64,000 bases of DNA, taken from the NCBI GenBank assembly GCA_023333565.1, contig JAJKFH010002376.1:544467-608466 (forward strand), given 5' to 3'. The first letter of the stretch is position 1. Each line of letters opens with the position of its first letter. The DNA is from Puffinus mauretanicus. Lineage: Eukaryota; Chordata; Aves; Procellariiformes; Procellariidae. The translations under genes and the position numbers were made by a program. The notes under the pieces were generated by a model, which saw only the letters and a list, made by a program, of their open reading frames with translations, made no database searches and was not told the origin of the DNA. Below are positions 23,338 through 37,852 of this stretch, one piece after another.

Positions 23338-26300
23338 CAAAACTATGTGCCAGCTTCACCTGGCTTCAGCCCATGTATTCCTTTCTGGAGACTGGGAACA
23401 TCCAGTGTCTTGACGGTGAGCATATAATAAAGTCTGATACTAGGAATCATATTGGTATTATGATTGAACTGTGCATTGCAATTGCTGTATTTTGCTAAAT
23501 GTCACATTTGTATAGTATTTTCAGTATATTTTGTATCACTGCTAAATCAAAAATCCCGTGTAACATGAACTATCTTCAAATAATTAACCTTGATATTAAA
23601 CATTGCACCTTCCATGTGTGGAATATCTAAAAGAACCTGGGCAGAGAGTATTGAGCTGGAACAATGCATCATTACATGCTGTGATCTATTAGTCTCATAT
23701 CTTACCCTAAAAGGTTATTTTCAACAAAGCATACTATCCAAGCTTTGTGTTACCAGGGACGTTTTGTTCAGGGACTTCTACTGAGTGCAAAGAGACTTTG
23801 AGAGCAGAATGCAGACAACTTAAGTGTACAAAACAATTGTGTAATACACAAAGGATACTAGACTAAGTGTTCATATGACCTCCCCTGACCAGAGAGTCTT
23901 TTCTGGCCAGCCTCTAGTCAGATTGTGAAGAAGGAGGGCCATCCCCTGTTCCAGACTGTTTTTTTCCCCATACAGTCTTATACTTTTCCATGTTGGCGTT
24001 CTCCTTGAACCCTAGAGCAACTAACAATCCTGTCTGGACGCTCCTACTTCCATCTGCAGTTTAACCTTTCTCATTTTGTATAGTTCAGCCTTCTAAACAT
24101 TTTCACCACTCTTTTTCACAACTTCGCAGTCGCTTCCCAAGTCTGACTCAAGGTGATCAGGCTGTTCCACACCAGGGCTAAGGTCTTGGATGACAGGCAG
24201 CTGAACCCCTGGGGAGGGAGGGAGGTTATGGTGGGGATTACAGAGTGAGGGGGTTGCAAGATGCAGAAATGTCTAAAACCTATGATGTTTTTTGCTGTCT
24301 GATTTATTACTCTCTTTGATTTGTAACATAGCTATCCCCAGACTAGCAAAATGTTATCACTTTCCAGATTCTGTCTGTTATGTGTAGTCAAGTCAGGAAA
24401 AGCTGACTGCCTATCAATAAAGGTTAAAAAAATAAATAAATATGGGGCAGATCTGATTTCTTGCTTCTTGATCTGGCTTGGTTTTGTTGGTTTTCACACA
24501 GTTCACACAATTTAATGTGGGAGTAGAGGAGAAAAAAAGATGTTTCTTCAGAACAGAAATAACAGTAGTGGTCAAAAATACTATTTCTACTTTCAAAAAG
24601 CAAAAAGACAGCAGAGTCGTGAGCTCATGGGCACATGATATCAGTGTATCAACTCTTACTCAGGGCTTCACATCAGATTAACAAGCAATGTTGCAGGCTG
24701 AAGAACACTCATTCTGAAAGCACGGAGAGTAACAGTCTGAGGTCTGGATGAGACCCTATGTAGCTAAAAACAGAAGAACCAAATACCAATGTTCAAGGAA
24801 GATATAAACCATGAACCACAAGGAATAAAAGACACTGTGCATTCTAACAAATACAAGATAGCTCATACAGATCAGGAGACTAACAGATCCTTACGGCTGT
24901 TTCCAGAGAAGCTGGAAGGCCTGAGCACTCAGGACCTCCATTTTCTAGCAGGAGGCTGAAACCCTTAGATATTGGAGACAAGACTGTGACCATAAATCCC
25001 AGAGCCTAGCATCTTAGGCTTTTTTTTTTTTTTTAACTGTACTTCATGCTGTTTCAAAGCATCGACCTATTCCTGTTCATCCTAGACCCACCTGTGTAGG
25101 AAACCCAAGAGTCTCCACGCTCATTGTCAAAGTGTCGGGTTTCACCTACAATATAAGTAAGTTAGAAAACATCCCACTCATGTAAAAAGAAATGTGACTG
25201 GCAAAAAAAAGTTACACCTATCAATTTTACCATTTCAATAACTGGTTTTTGATCTTCAGTGTTGAGCATAGAGATTATTTGAAGTCTTATAATCTGCTGT
25301 TATGGGTTTTTTATATTTTTTTTCTTTTTTTATCTCAAAAAAATCTTTCCAACAAACCTGAGGAAAATGAAAGTGAGAATATATCTCTTTTTTAAGGTAA
25401 GTGTGAACAAAACACTACAGGAATATCAAGGATTCAGTACAAATCATCTTTCAGAAAAACAAATGCATCAAAAAGCCTCAACAGCATTTTTCTAACATTT
25501 ACTGTGCTTGCTCCTTAGTATTTCTAGTTAGAAGTTTCAACTGAATGAAATAATGAAAAACATTTGAACACTGATTAGAAATTGATTAGAAAATTAGTAT
25601 TAATTTACTTTTGTGGGCTTCCTCACATTCCTGAAATTAAAAATAGAAAAATACATACATAGAAACATCACCAAATCAGTAATTTTGTTAATTGTTCAGT
25701 ACTGATACAAGCAGCAGTGAACAAATTCTGTCTTTTGGAGTGGAAAAATGAAACCTGCTGGGGGTAGAAATAGCCACTATGACAAGAGCATACCAGAATG
25801 TTTGAAATGTCTAAAGAAAAAATCTTCCAGCTATACTTCTTTTGATTCCTTAAAAGCATCCACAGTGAAATTGATTTCTTATATTTTCAGACAACTCAGA
25901 GTTTGAGAGGATTTGCTTTCAAAGACTTGGTTTAGGCTCACATCTTGAATTGGGCAATATTAGGAAATTACAGCCCATTTGTATTCTTCTGGCTGCATAT
26001 GCTCTGTCAGAGAGGAACTACCTGTTGTGTGCCTGATGCCCTGTCTGATCTGCGGGCCTTGATGCCAACCTCTCCCTCTTAGCAGAGGTAAGTAAAGCTT
26101 TGGAGGAAACAACGTGACAGGAAAACACCTCTCCACAGGCTCTTACTCTAATATCTCAGTCCATTTGAATGGGTGACAGATCCTATATCTTCCTGCAAAG
26201 GAACTTAGAGCAGCTAACTTCCTTGTCTTTACCAGATTTATGAGGAAAAAAAAAAAAATCTTTCAGAACCACGGATCTGTAACAGGCACCCTGATTTTCT

Positions 26301-29300
26301 AGTCCTGGTCAGGAGTCAATCTGTATACATCTACCTTCATAGAGTAGCACACATGTACTATCACAGTGTAACTAGAAAAAAATAATAAAATCTCTCTTTG
26401 ATGTTGTGGCTGTATACATTAAAATTGTTATTTAAAAGCTAACAAGTATAACAAAGATTTTTATGGAAAGGGTAATGCTTTCAGTTAAAATATATGCTTT
26501 TTCCAGACATCAGGACTACGTTGACAATAGTTTTAAAAGACATATATTTGAGTCATGAGAGTAGATGAAGAATTTGTTTGTTTTTAAATAATGTATTACT
26601 GAAAACAAAACAAAAAGAACAGAAAGTAAAACAAGCTCATGAAAACCTTTAAGTGCTAGAGTAAAGTTACTTAAATGGCTCCAATAATTTCAGGTTTGAA
26701 TGGCTGTAATCTCAATATTCTTAGAATGAGAGCTGGTGGGCAGATACATTTGCATACCCGTACTCCAGAAAAGAAAACCTTCACCTTTCCTAGAATCAGG
26801 AAATAGACAAGAAGTTGGCATAAGAACCCCTAGTAGTGAATGAAGCAGTACTGACTACAAATGAGAACTAGCCGGTGATAAAATTATTTGATGCTTTAAA
26901 CAAAAAGTATAATTTTTATCATTTATTGCCAGATGTGTTAAGTTTCCAGAACTTCATAATGTCGTGATTATAGGTGATTTCAACAAAAGACTGGAAATGA
27001 CAATGATACTTCAGAAAAATACATGCATAAGTACAACAGGTAAGATAGTGAGATACTAATTTTGCACTCTGAGCAACTTAATAATAGAATACTGATAAAA
27101 TAAATTTTTTAAAAAAAGAGTAACATGGATGTTTTAATAATTTCTGTATCCAACAAAATTTTGCAGTGTGCTGGTGATATGCTTTTGTACTAATGGAGAG
27201 TGGTTAGATATGACCACAACATTTCCATTGTCAAATTAAAGTCCTAAGTTAAAGCTAATAAAGTAATTTTAAAAAAAAACAAACCCATGAATAAAGGGTT
27301 TATTACTAACTCTCCCACCCCAAATGCATTTCATCTTGAAATGAAGAAAAATAAACAGTGTCCTAATGAAGTAATTTAAAGAAAATCAAGGGATTAATAT
27401 TCTATGGAAAAATATCAAAGTGATTCACAGAAAATAAAGCACCTGTTCTCATAGTAATAAAATGTAGCTGAGGAGAAAAAGGGCGGGAGGTTAATGGTGA
27501 TACTGTGGCAGTATAAAAAAGTGCAAATTTAAATTCATAAACATTAACATATTTGAAAATCCAAGGAAAAGCAAAAAGAAAACAGAGCTTTAAACAAACA
27601 GGTTACTAGGCCTATCATACAAGAATAAATCACAAATATTGACAGAAACTGTCAGAACACAAGTTGACGAACCCCAGATAGCCATGAAAAAAGGAAAAAA
27701 AAAAATGAAAAAAAAAGAAATTTAAATCTCATGCTAGGTTTTTAGGTAAGGTTTTAAATTATTCCAGCACTTAAGATACAGTAAGATGTGTTACAAAATT
27801 TAAATAAAATGTTCATGTGCATATAGCATCAGTGCCATCTAGGTATGAGACTCCATTTTTAAGCGTGTGAATGAGTGGTATGTTTTTTGTTGACGCTGAA
27901 TACCTTTTATTTCCTTGTTCTAAACCTCAGACATCTATTTTTATATCTTACTCAGTTCTTACCACTAAGATATTTCAGAGAGTTTCCAATAACATTGTAA
28001 ACCATGAAAGCTGGTGAACAATGTTAAAAATCTACTTGTACTTAACAGTCACTATTAACATGGCAGCAACCTGAAATATTCCTTTAACAGGTTTTCTAAA
28101 TGACTCATTAATTGTCCCAGGAGACTATACACAAAATTAATCAAATGGAAATGTAGGCTACAGAATATTTAATCTCTATAAAAAAAAGAGACTAAACGAA
28201 GAGATTTCCAGACCTTGTTGTCAGGGATATAATGCTGTTGAACATTAAGTAACATCTTCCCTCCTGAGAACAGAATTTGCTGCGTTTCATACTGTTTGAT
28301 TTCTTTGGCTACTGAAATCACAAAGGGGAATTTTGAGAAAAATACAGAATGCATCTCAGCTTTGCAGTCTCTGAAAAACTGGTGGAATGACAATTCTCAG
28401 TTGGCCAAATGACACTTTTAACTTCCACTACAGCATAAACAATTCAAAGCATAGTACCAATATCAGTGAGAATAGAAAGCTGTCCAATACTTTACACTTT
28501 CCATCAAATTCTTGATCGATTTGTATAAATAGTTGTTTCTAAAAAAACCTGGCAGGTTCTGTCTAAATCACAAGGGAAATGCTAATCTTGCTTTCATGAT
28601 TTTATAGCTGATGAAAATCTGCAATAAAGGAAGGGAAAGAGTGAGAGGTTTGATCAAGTTTGCATCTTACTTAGACAGATTATGTCTTTAATGGTCAGAA
28701 TCTAATTCATACGAAAATGAAATGGGAGAGAGCATCTTTTCTGTTCTTCCTGTGAGTGAGTGTAATTGAGTGAATGTGATGTACCAATTACAGTGCAATA
28801 ATGTGGTATTTTTTCATTACTGCCATTGGCAAATTACTTTAAATTTTCATTCTCTTGCAGATCAGTGTGGGGGTAGGAAAATTTTTAGGTAGGAAAATTT
28901 ATTAAGAAATAAGGTATTAAGAATATGTTACCATATTTGTATCAATGATATTTTTGCTGGTTTTTATTTTTACATAAAATTATATTAAACCAGCAAATTA
29001 ATATCTGAATAAGTAAAATTCATGCTGTAAAAATTTTTTTTAAATCTGGATGAACTCAAAATTTCCAATGTATTTAGTCTTAACATTTCTAGTTTATTTT
29101 TGATTTTATGGTCTTTGTGGTTTTAACCAAAAAACTAAGAAAAAAATTGTGGGATGAAACAATATCTATATCAAACTAGCTTCCATTTGTTTTTATTGAT
29201 TTAGACACAGACAGATTTATAAAGAATATTTGTTTGGAAAGTTAGTCACAGCTTGCCTGATGCATGAAATTAAATGTCTACATATTTGGACTTTTTCTCT

Positions 29301-32300
29301 CTGTGAAGTGAAATGTACTGCAGTAAGATGGAGTAATTGGAATGACAAAAAATACAAACGATTTTGAGAGCTGGGAAAGGAGATAATGGGTTGAATAAGC
29401 AAACTCTATCTTTTTTTTTTTTTTTTTAATCTTTTTTTTTCTTTTTTAAGCCAAGTACTCTGCTGTATCTGGCACTTCCCCCAGCTAATGATTGCTTTCT
29501 TTCAGAACTTAAGTTTCCCTGTTGTCTCACCTAGTACCAGCTTCCTTAGTTTTCATAGCAATTAGCCTGGACTAAAGAGTGGTTTTTCCCTTCTGGCCAG
29601 AGTCACAACTTGCTAGTAATTCTTTGTACTGATTCTGTTCAACAGCTCTGGGAATAAATGATTTAAAAAGGAAAAAAAAAAAAAGAAAAAAGAAAATTAC
29701 AAACTTTACAGCTTTGCATCTTTTTCTTTGAAGACATCAAATTAGCTGTGCTGGCCATTTACCTAACCAGTAATATCTCCTTGAGACTTTCCAAAACATA
29801 CTGATATCCAATCTCAGGTCTGTCAGGTCTAATATATTTTGCATTGAAGGAGTTACTACATCATTGACCTACCCTATTCTGGAACAAATAGTTTGTTCAA
29901 ATTACTTGGTGTCACTTTGTTGCTTCAGTCATTATCAGGCCACAAAGTATATCTCTGGATTTTCCTTTTATCTTGCTATGTTCAAATCACAATCTGGGTT
30001 TCTTGGGTTCTTTGGCAGTCTGAAATCACAACCAGGGTAAGACCACATTCTCATACATATTAATTGTACATTAATATAGGGATTCATTCACATAGTGAGT
30101 TCTGAGAGGTTTTTACTCATCCTGCCCATTTTTCTCTGAATATGCAGCACAGGCAACACTGTCGTCCAAGAGCCAAGCTCATCCAAGCTCTTTAACCTTA
30201 AAAAACCAACCAACCAACCAAACCAAATAACCAACAAACCAACCAACCGTCTATCTATTTATCTACCTTTGTCATAGAAACAGGGGAAAGATTTGGAATT
30301 TTTTCACTAATACATTATTCATGTTAAGATGCTGTCTTTCTTTGTAACTTTTTGTTCTTTAATATCATTATTTGTTCTATTAAAATACAGTCAGGGATTC
30401 TTTGTAATTATTGTTACTTTTGTTTCTCTAAACTTAAAACACTGCAATCACAATATATTGTGATTGGCAGGCAGTTACTTGTTCCTGGGTCATTTCACAT
30501 TGCTTTTAACTTCCCAGTCCATGAAAGAAAGGAGGAAAAACAGTATTCCCCAGATAACTTGTGTCTGAAACAAGTCTGAAGATAATGTCCAAAGATGAGA
30601 GTAGTTTCTTTTCAGAAATGTTATAAGAAAAATATTCTGGTCTCTTAATTGCACTGTCAACTGCACAGATTGCTGAATTGATAGATTATAGTCAGCTAGT
30701 AAGTTTTTTTTTTTTTAAGTGAAAGGTAGTTCTGTACGTAACATTCAAGTGTATTACAATAGACTTTTTTACACCTGCATTGTCTGATTCATTCATTTTG
30801 TACTGTCCACATCAGGATAGAAGGTTAAAATAGAGCAGCAAAACCAGTCAAAAGTGGTTTATTTCAAGTAGTTGCAGATGATCCTTTCTGAATTATTAGC
30901 TGACCCTATAAAACAAAAGGACAAAATCCAAACTAAGACAAATTTGTTATTTTGTTATTTGGTAAGGAGCTGGGAATAAAACAATATTGCAAAATACTTA
31001 ATTACATAATGAAAGCATATTTTATGTGTGCTGCAGGCTTCCTCTATGGACAAAGCCTGCCAATTTTCAGTCTGCAAAAAAGTAATATCATTTTGTGCAG
31101 AAATGCTCTTCTTTTGCATTGATGTATTGTAAAACTGATAGAAGATAACATTTAAATTATAGCCAGTTGCAAATTAATTTTCATTTAAGGAAAAAGTGCA
31201 TCCCTTTTAAATGTTAAGAAAGACATTTAATGCCTTTGGGTACACATACTTTGTGCTGATGTTTCACAGAGTAATGGTCAATACTAGGTTGTTTTCTATT
31301 TCAGAAAGCAAGAGACTGGAAATATAATAAAACATATGCTTTTCTTCCTTAAAGGACACTTGAAGTCATTCTCTCTGCCTGGACAATTAAAGAGATGGAG
31401 GGGAAAGAAAAAAAAAAAAAAGCTGAAATAATTATTTGTTAAAACAGCACTTTTGACAGTTTCTTGTTGACACATATGGTTACCTAAGCAGTGTGTAGAA
31501 GTTATAAAGTTATAGTGTATTCCAATTTATTAAAGTGAGGCATTAAGGATAGATAATGCTTTAGTATTAGAAGACCAGTCATTTCTAAAGGCTGAGAGAA
31601 AGTATGAACAATTTAAGATGCAATTCAGTTTCAGGAGAGCTCTGGAAGTGTACCTTTGAGGGTCATTTATATTTAAAATTGTACAGGAAGGAAGATCGTA
31701 CATCCTAGACGTCTGGAAGGACCACAGTATGAGTTTATGAGTTCTTATAACCAAGGGTCATAGGCTTCAACTCTGTCTTTGACCAGAGCACCAGAGGAAA
31801 AGCCAGCTTCAAGCAAAAGTGAAGTATGTTAACATTAAGCAAACTCGAGGCCATGTAGCACAATTTGGATCAACTCTGAGAGCAGGGTTCTGTATAATGA
31901 CATTTTTGATGTTTGCTTATAGCTACACCCAAGCAGGTCAGTGATCCTTAGGTGGAACAGTTGGGAATAATGAGTTTACTATTTAAATATGTGCATTTAT
32001 GTTTATATATGCAAAAGTTTAGAACTAGGCTAAGATTTAGCTGCTTTCTCTCTTTCCTCAAGGTCTGGTTAAACATTCATATTCACAAAAGTAATATGTT
32101 CTTAATCTTCACCTTGGCATCAAAGAAATATGTAGAAGCATTTTTTCACTAACATTTGATTCTTGCTTTGTTTTAATCCTGGTTACATCCTTTAACTGAG
32201 GCTGTTCAAAACCACTCAGCAGATTGCTTCACATTGCATGGCTTTTAACTTGTTTGTCTTAAACATGAAAGATCCATAGCTGTTAATATTCCTGGCACAT

Positions 32301-34011
32301 TTCCTTGCCCCTCAGCATGAAGTTCATTATCCTATGTAAGACAAATTAACATAAAGACAGCCAATTTTAACCTCAGCCTGAAAAATCTGAGGTACTGAAC
32401 TATTAGATTCACACATGGGTCTGTGTCATGACATCAGTCAGATAATCTTTAGATGAGAATCAGCAGACCCCCACTGATATTGTTCTTCTTGCCAGTTCAG
32501 CAGCCAGGTTCAGTGCCTTCTGAAAGATTAGGTCCTCACAAACAGCTCTTCAGTATAACATCTTATGAGACTGCTGGACAGAGCTTCTTGTTTTGTTTTG
32601 TCCTAGGTTACCATCTTATTTCTCTCAAATCTAACAGCTGTGTGAATGAAAAAGAATTCATTATTGAGGGTATTAATAATGAAAAGAAAAAAGTTGCTTT
32701 TATTTCATTGAATTGAATTCCTTACCACACCAAATGGATACATTAGACAAGGGATTAGTCTGCTCAGTCAAAGGCTTGAATATGAGGAAAAAAAAAAACA
32801 ACTCATTTTATTTGCTGAAAAAAAAAGTTCTAGATATCTGAAAAAGTTTATATACGAAACTATAAAAACTGTAGTGTTATAACAGTCGTCCAAAAGCATA
32901 CATTCTTTGTCTCCACGGAAATCCCTCCTATCTCCATCTGAAAGGGAAGGAACAGCTGGCAAAATCAAAGCCAGCATTATCCCTTCAAAATCAAGAACAA
33001 TACATTGTGCACAATCAGCTTTCCTGGAAAGAAAAATGCTTGTTTGCTCAAAAGCTAATGAAGTACACATGCCTCAAAATAACAACTAGGAAGTCAGAAA
33101 GTGCCCTAAGCTCTGCCAGCTAGGCAGTGCCATAACACAGGACTCTCCCTTGACAGTAACTTGGAATACTAGATGGACTGAACTATTAAAATCACAGATG
33201 ATTGATGCTTATCCAGAATCCTCACAAAAGGCTGCCCTTGACATGAACAGACAGCTTAAGGTATTCAGCTAATAAACTCACAGTGCCTATGCCATCAGTT
33301 TAGCAAACTGAGAGCCAGAAGATGTTCCCCAAGTAGCTAAAGCTTATAATTGAACTTTGGCAAGACATTTATATCAAGCAAATAACCTCCCAGTGGTCCA
33401 CCCACACTGTTATCTGACAGTATCCTGTGTATTTACCGCTGTCCAGCAAGCTGGAATTACTGAAATTTTGGCAAAACAAGTTTTAAAGCTTTTATGGTAG
33501 ATGAGCAAATGAGAGGTACTGAGCCAATAACCCCTCCACAGTTTGATTTCTGTTGGGTGTTGGCACAATAACAACATAGAAAATTTGATTGTCATAATAT
33601 CCTTTGAATCTCTCTCTTCTATTCTCCTTTTCATTTCTATTTAAAGTACAAGCTGCTAGAATGATTCACAGCAAAAAATCCGTAAACTGACACAGAAGCA
33701 GAATTTCTAATAGACTGTATAACTTATCCTTGTGTGCACAGGTTTCCATATATGCAGAAGAACTTATCTAGAAAGATACTATATTTAGAACTGAGAAGAT
33801 AGTTTAGGTTTGGCCCTTTTAATGATGGGTTTGAGCAAATCCCTAACAAATTCTCCATCTTTTTGGGATTATCCTATGAGCAACCGTTCAAGTCCTCCCT
33901 TACTGGGAAAATGGTAAGTGAAATAGAGAAAGGGGTGGGAGAAAGGGAGGAGAATTTCAAGACATTTACTCCTTTAAGTTCTCACCACAATCAAGATGAG
34001 ATTGAGGGATT
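23338..34011. other. Unique AT-rich noncoding DNA, about 10.7 kb
   Basis: The longest repeat-poor stretch of the window. No gene, RNA gene or mobile element was recognised. Open frames reach at most about 100 codons (32768-33070 minus) and have no family resemblance. Poly(A)/poly(T) runs occur near 25021-25034, 27696-27719, 29411-29427 and 31408-31421, and an ACCAACCA-type simple repeat at about 30204-30250. Confidence 0.5.
30204..30250 (+). repeat. (CCAA)n/(ACCA)n simple repeat
   Basis: Interrupted CCAA units, followed by short TCTA/TTTA units. Confidence 0.85.
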
Positions 34012-34230
34012 CATGGACTCATAGAATTATAGAACTCTGGAACCACAGAATCACTCAGGTGGGAAGGGACTTCGGGAGGTCTTTAGTCCAAGCTCCTGCT
34101 CAAAGCGGGGCCAGCCCTGAGGTCAGGAATGGTTGCTCAGGTCTGCATTGTCACATCTTGAAAACCTGCAGGGATAGAGATGGAAAAATCTCCATGGGTA
34201 ACCACTCCACCTGTAGTTTTCATGTAAACA
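34012..34230 (-). mobile_element. CR1 LINE 3' end fragment, minus strand
   Basis: Starts with decayed ATAGAA-type terminal units (about 34012-34035). Next is the CR1 3' segment CAGAATCACTCAGGTGGGAA and GGACTTCGGGAGGTCT, then TTGAAAACCTGCAGGGATAGAGATG, which corresponds to the tail of ORF2 on the minus strand. It belongs to a different, older CR1 subfamily from the copies at 374 and 11457. Only about 220 bp survive. Confidence 0.85.
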
Positions 34231-35176
34231 ATGGCAAGGGATTGGAGGAAGAGGTGAGAGACAGAAAAGGTAATTGTTAAAGAAAGATCATTTATTATTT
34301 ATTTCAGTCATTTCCACGATGGCCCATCTTGTATTGTGCGATCAAGCATTTTTATTTGGTTGGTTTGGTTTTCTTTGAGTTTGGCTTTTCTTTTTGTTTT
34401 GTGCTGCATTGAATTGCTGTGGGTTGATTCTGGAAAAAAGATGTCGTTCTGTAATAGTGTAGGCAAAATGCTCATTGTCATAATAAATAAAATAAAATTA
34501 TATTAATATAAATTTAACTCAGCATGAGAAACAAAAGCAGCTTTCAGAGGACACTATCTGTTAGCTTGGAGACCGATGCAAGAGAAAAGAATGTAATCCA
34601 ATTTAACCATTCATAAATTGCACCTATTAAAAAACTTCAATTTTACATGTGATGTAATAAACACTGTATTGCTATAAACACTGGGTTGCCACAACAATAC
34701 AAACTGAGAAGCTTAAGTCTGTAAATCTTGACTGTTTCACATTGTCAGGCATGTCTATAAACATTTTGCGCACTTTAACTTTTACAGGTTGTATTTAACA
34801 GATTATTGAAAACAAAACAAGACTGTACTGAGGCAACTGAGAACCTAGTATGTGATTTTGCAAGATTTTTTAGAGTTAAATAAGCAGTACAAATCGATGT
34901 AATGTAAGGGAAACATTATGCATTGTTGAAAACAGCTGAATTCATAGCAAACAAAACTAAATGTAACATTATATCCCATGTTTTTATTCTCTAGAATATC
35001 AATTGAATATGGAAATATATCACTGATATACAATGTTCAACAAGGGAGTCCAATTATTTTCCAGTTCTACTCTGCTTATTACAAACACTGCTACATTCTA
35101 GCATGATAGGAGATTTACTCCCTTACATGTTTTTGCTAGTCTAGTCTATAAGCAGCTGCTAATGAGAGTAAATAGG

Positions 35177-35248
35177 TAATTGAGTAAATTATCCAGTAGT
35201 GGAGTAAAAAAATAATTAAATAAATTATCTAATAGTTGAGTAAAAAGA
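35177..35248 (+). repeat. Two-copy 36-bp tandem duplication
   Basis: Unit one (35177-35212) and unit two (35213-35248) share the pattern TAATT.A.TAAATTATC followed by .AGT.G.GAGTAAAAA. They differ at only a handful of positions, and a partial third unit starts at 35249. Confidence 0.85.
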
Positions 35249-37213
35249 TAATTCTTAAGGAAGCCGAAAAAATGTGGCTCCTCCTGCAGACCCTTCTGAT
35301 CCTTGGAATATTTTTTGTGAATTAAAAAATGTGTGTGATGTTGTTCCAATGATGTCTGAAGATAGATACTTTTTACTTTCCCATTGCATATCATGATGAA
35401 AGTCAAACCTAACATTGCCTTTAGTTTAATAATACACCACAAGTTATTAATTCATATATCCTCTCCTCTTCACACAGGCACTTTTTTTTTCTGAGATTAC
35501 TGTCAGTAACTGAATGTGATAAGAGTAAATAAAACTGCTTTTTCTGACAAGCTGATTGTCTTCAAAAATGAACAACCATTAAATGTGTTATGGTGAAATT
35601 TTGCCTAGGACAAAGTGCTCTCCTAATGCAATAATTTTAAAGCAATACTTTTTCCATCTGGTAAATGGAATTCATAGTCTTTGGATTCAAACTGTTTTAT
35701 TGAAAGAGCAATTGTCTAGGCAAATGCACTCATAAAAAGTTCCATTTTCGCTGAAAGTAGGCTAGTTGAGATTTTGCACTTGAACAGAATCCTCTTATCT
35801 GAAATTAGTTCAGTTATTTGCATACATACAGGCCACAGATGGAAAGGAGATTCAAAAGTAAAAACACCATCTGCATTTGTCTTTAATGACAAGTTGTATG
35901 GAAGTCTGAGAATCTCATTTTCAACAACTATGTTGCAAAATGATTCACAAGATCTTCACAGCCCTCATTTGTTTTGACTCTGCAAAATTATTACTATGAA
36001 ACCCATCTATGTCTAAGATGATCAGAAGTACTTATATGTCTCTTGTAATTCAGGATGTAATGAAGTTTTCTTCCATACACCGTTTGGAATATGCTAGCAT
36101 ATCAATTCTGTAATGTATTTACAGTATATATTTCTATCAGTGTTGATATTCCCAAATATGAATGACATAAAATTTTCTGAAATTGCACTCATTGGTTGTG
36201 ATGATCAGAGATACATGGAACCATAACCTTGCCTGGGACAAAATAGAAGAGGCAATAGTAACATCTGTGTTTTGTAACACAGTCATTGTGAACTGAAGGC
36301 ATGCAGCATTTTTCAGGTGCTTCTTAGGTTTGGGAAAGATACACATACACTTTATTACATGAACATTTTGATTAGCTTTACCCAGTATCACATGAAAATG
36401 TATTGGAACATGGAAGGGAAAAATAAGAGGATGCTAAAACTTCTATCTGGATGGTTAATAATGCTCAACATTCGATTCACAGAATTCAAATACTGAATGA
36501 GGAAGATCCTTGGGAAACCATAACTGAATCCTAAACTGACAGGGTTTTAACTTCAGACTTCCTCTTTTATCAACCAAAAGACTTAAATTTATTCAGAGAA
36601 ATCTTTGTGCTTAGTGTCGGGAAAGTTATGTACCATTTACTGTAGGATTTAATTTAACTGAAGAATGTAAAGCACACAGTGAACACACTGAACTGTACAA
36701 CAGACCATGGTACAGAGAAGACCATGTTTCCCAGTCTTTTACAGAATACTATAATTATTTTGTTTTCTCCATGTTAGAATATAATTTCCATAAAATGCAA
36801 TTTTAACAGGTTTTAGGCCTACCCATTAAGTCCATTTAGATCATTCTTTTGTCAGGTGCCAGCAGAATTTCTCCCACCCACCCATGCCTTTTTGGCATTC
36901 TTCAGTTTTGAATTACATGACATTCTCTTTGAACTTCAGGGAACAGCTGTGTATTCTTGATGCATATGCTTCACCCTCAATGTAGCTTTAATGTGGGCAG
37001 CTTCTCTCTTCTTGTTTCTTTTTCTTTTTTTTTTTCCTCCTCCTTTTTCCTGAGTGCTACAGTCCAGTCTTTCCATGGTCAGTGGAAAGTTGTGTGGTCA
37101 GATGTGGTCAGAAGTGTGGGAAGGTGTGGTCAGATGATGCACTCCTCCACAGAAGATTTCAACTCTAATAGTTTGCATATATTACTGTGTCTTGAACAAA
37201 AGCAAAATTCTAC

Positions 37214-37279
37214 TTTCGTTCTTTCTCTCTTTCTCTCTCTCTTTTCCTTCCTTCCTTCCTTCCTTCGTTCTTCTCTTCA
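37214..37279 (+). repeat. Pyrimidine-rich (TTTC)/(CT)/(CCTT) simple repeat
   Basis: Compound microsatellite: CTTT and CT units, then five CCTT units. Confidence 0.9.
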
Positions 37280-37852
37280 GCTTTGCAGGCTTTTTAATGT
37301 TAAAATAATACTCTCTCTTCACATAGCCACTTGTAGACAGAGTTCTATTTGAACTGGATCATAAAGAGCACCTTGAAGAATCAGGGTTGTCTGACCAGTG
37401 TGACATGGTGTGCTGATAACTTTTCTCATTAAGAAGACTATTTATATCAGCTGGGTCATGTAGTTTGATATGGAAGTGATGTACTTGTACTTGTGCTGAA
37501 TAGTCACATTAAATGGAACAGCTGAAACAGAGAGAGTTGAAAATAAATGGCATAAGGGGTTGTTGCTGTGGTGACATATTTAAAAATGGCATATATTTTT
37601 GGCATTCATTTTTTTACTCCTTTTCATGTTTTTACTGCTATGTAAGAAGAAAGAATCTTGTTCCACTGGTAATAACTAAAGGTGTTGGATAACGGAGGCT
37701 GTAGAAATGAATTTTGAGATAGTACCTAGTGAGTTATCTATGATCCGCTCATATTCCTGCCACCTACTCTTTCCTGTTTCAGTCACCTGATCTCAGATAA
37801 ATGTTTTTAGTACCAAGTGAATTTTAAAAACCTATTAAGGAATCTGACCACC

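Larger units (their letters stand above)
34231..37852. other. Unique noncoding DNA
   Basis: No gene recognised. It contains a 36-bp tandem duplication (35177-35248), a cluster of TGTGGTCAGA motifs (37093-37136) and a pyrimidine-rich simple repeat (37214-37279). Confidence 0.5.

Noticed and set aside
36957..37352. 131-codon plus-strand frame
   Set aside because: Much of it is Phe/Ser/Leu from pyrimidine-rich simple repeats.
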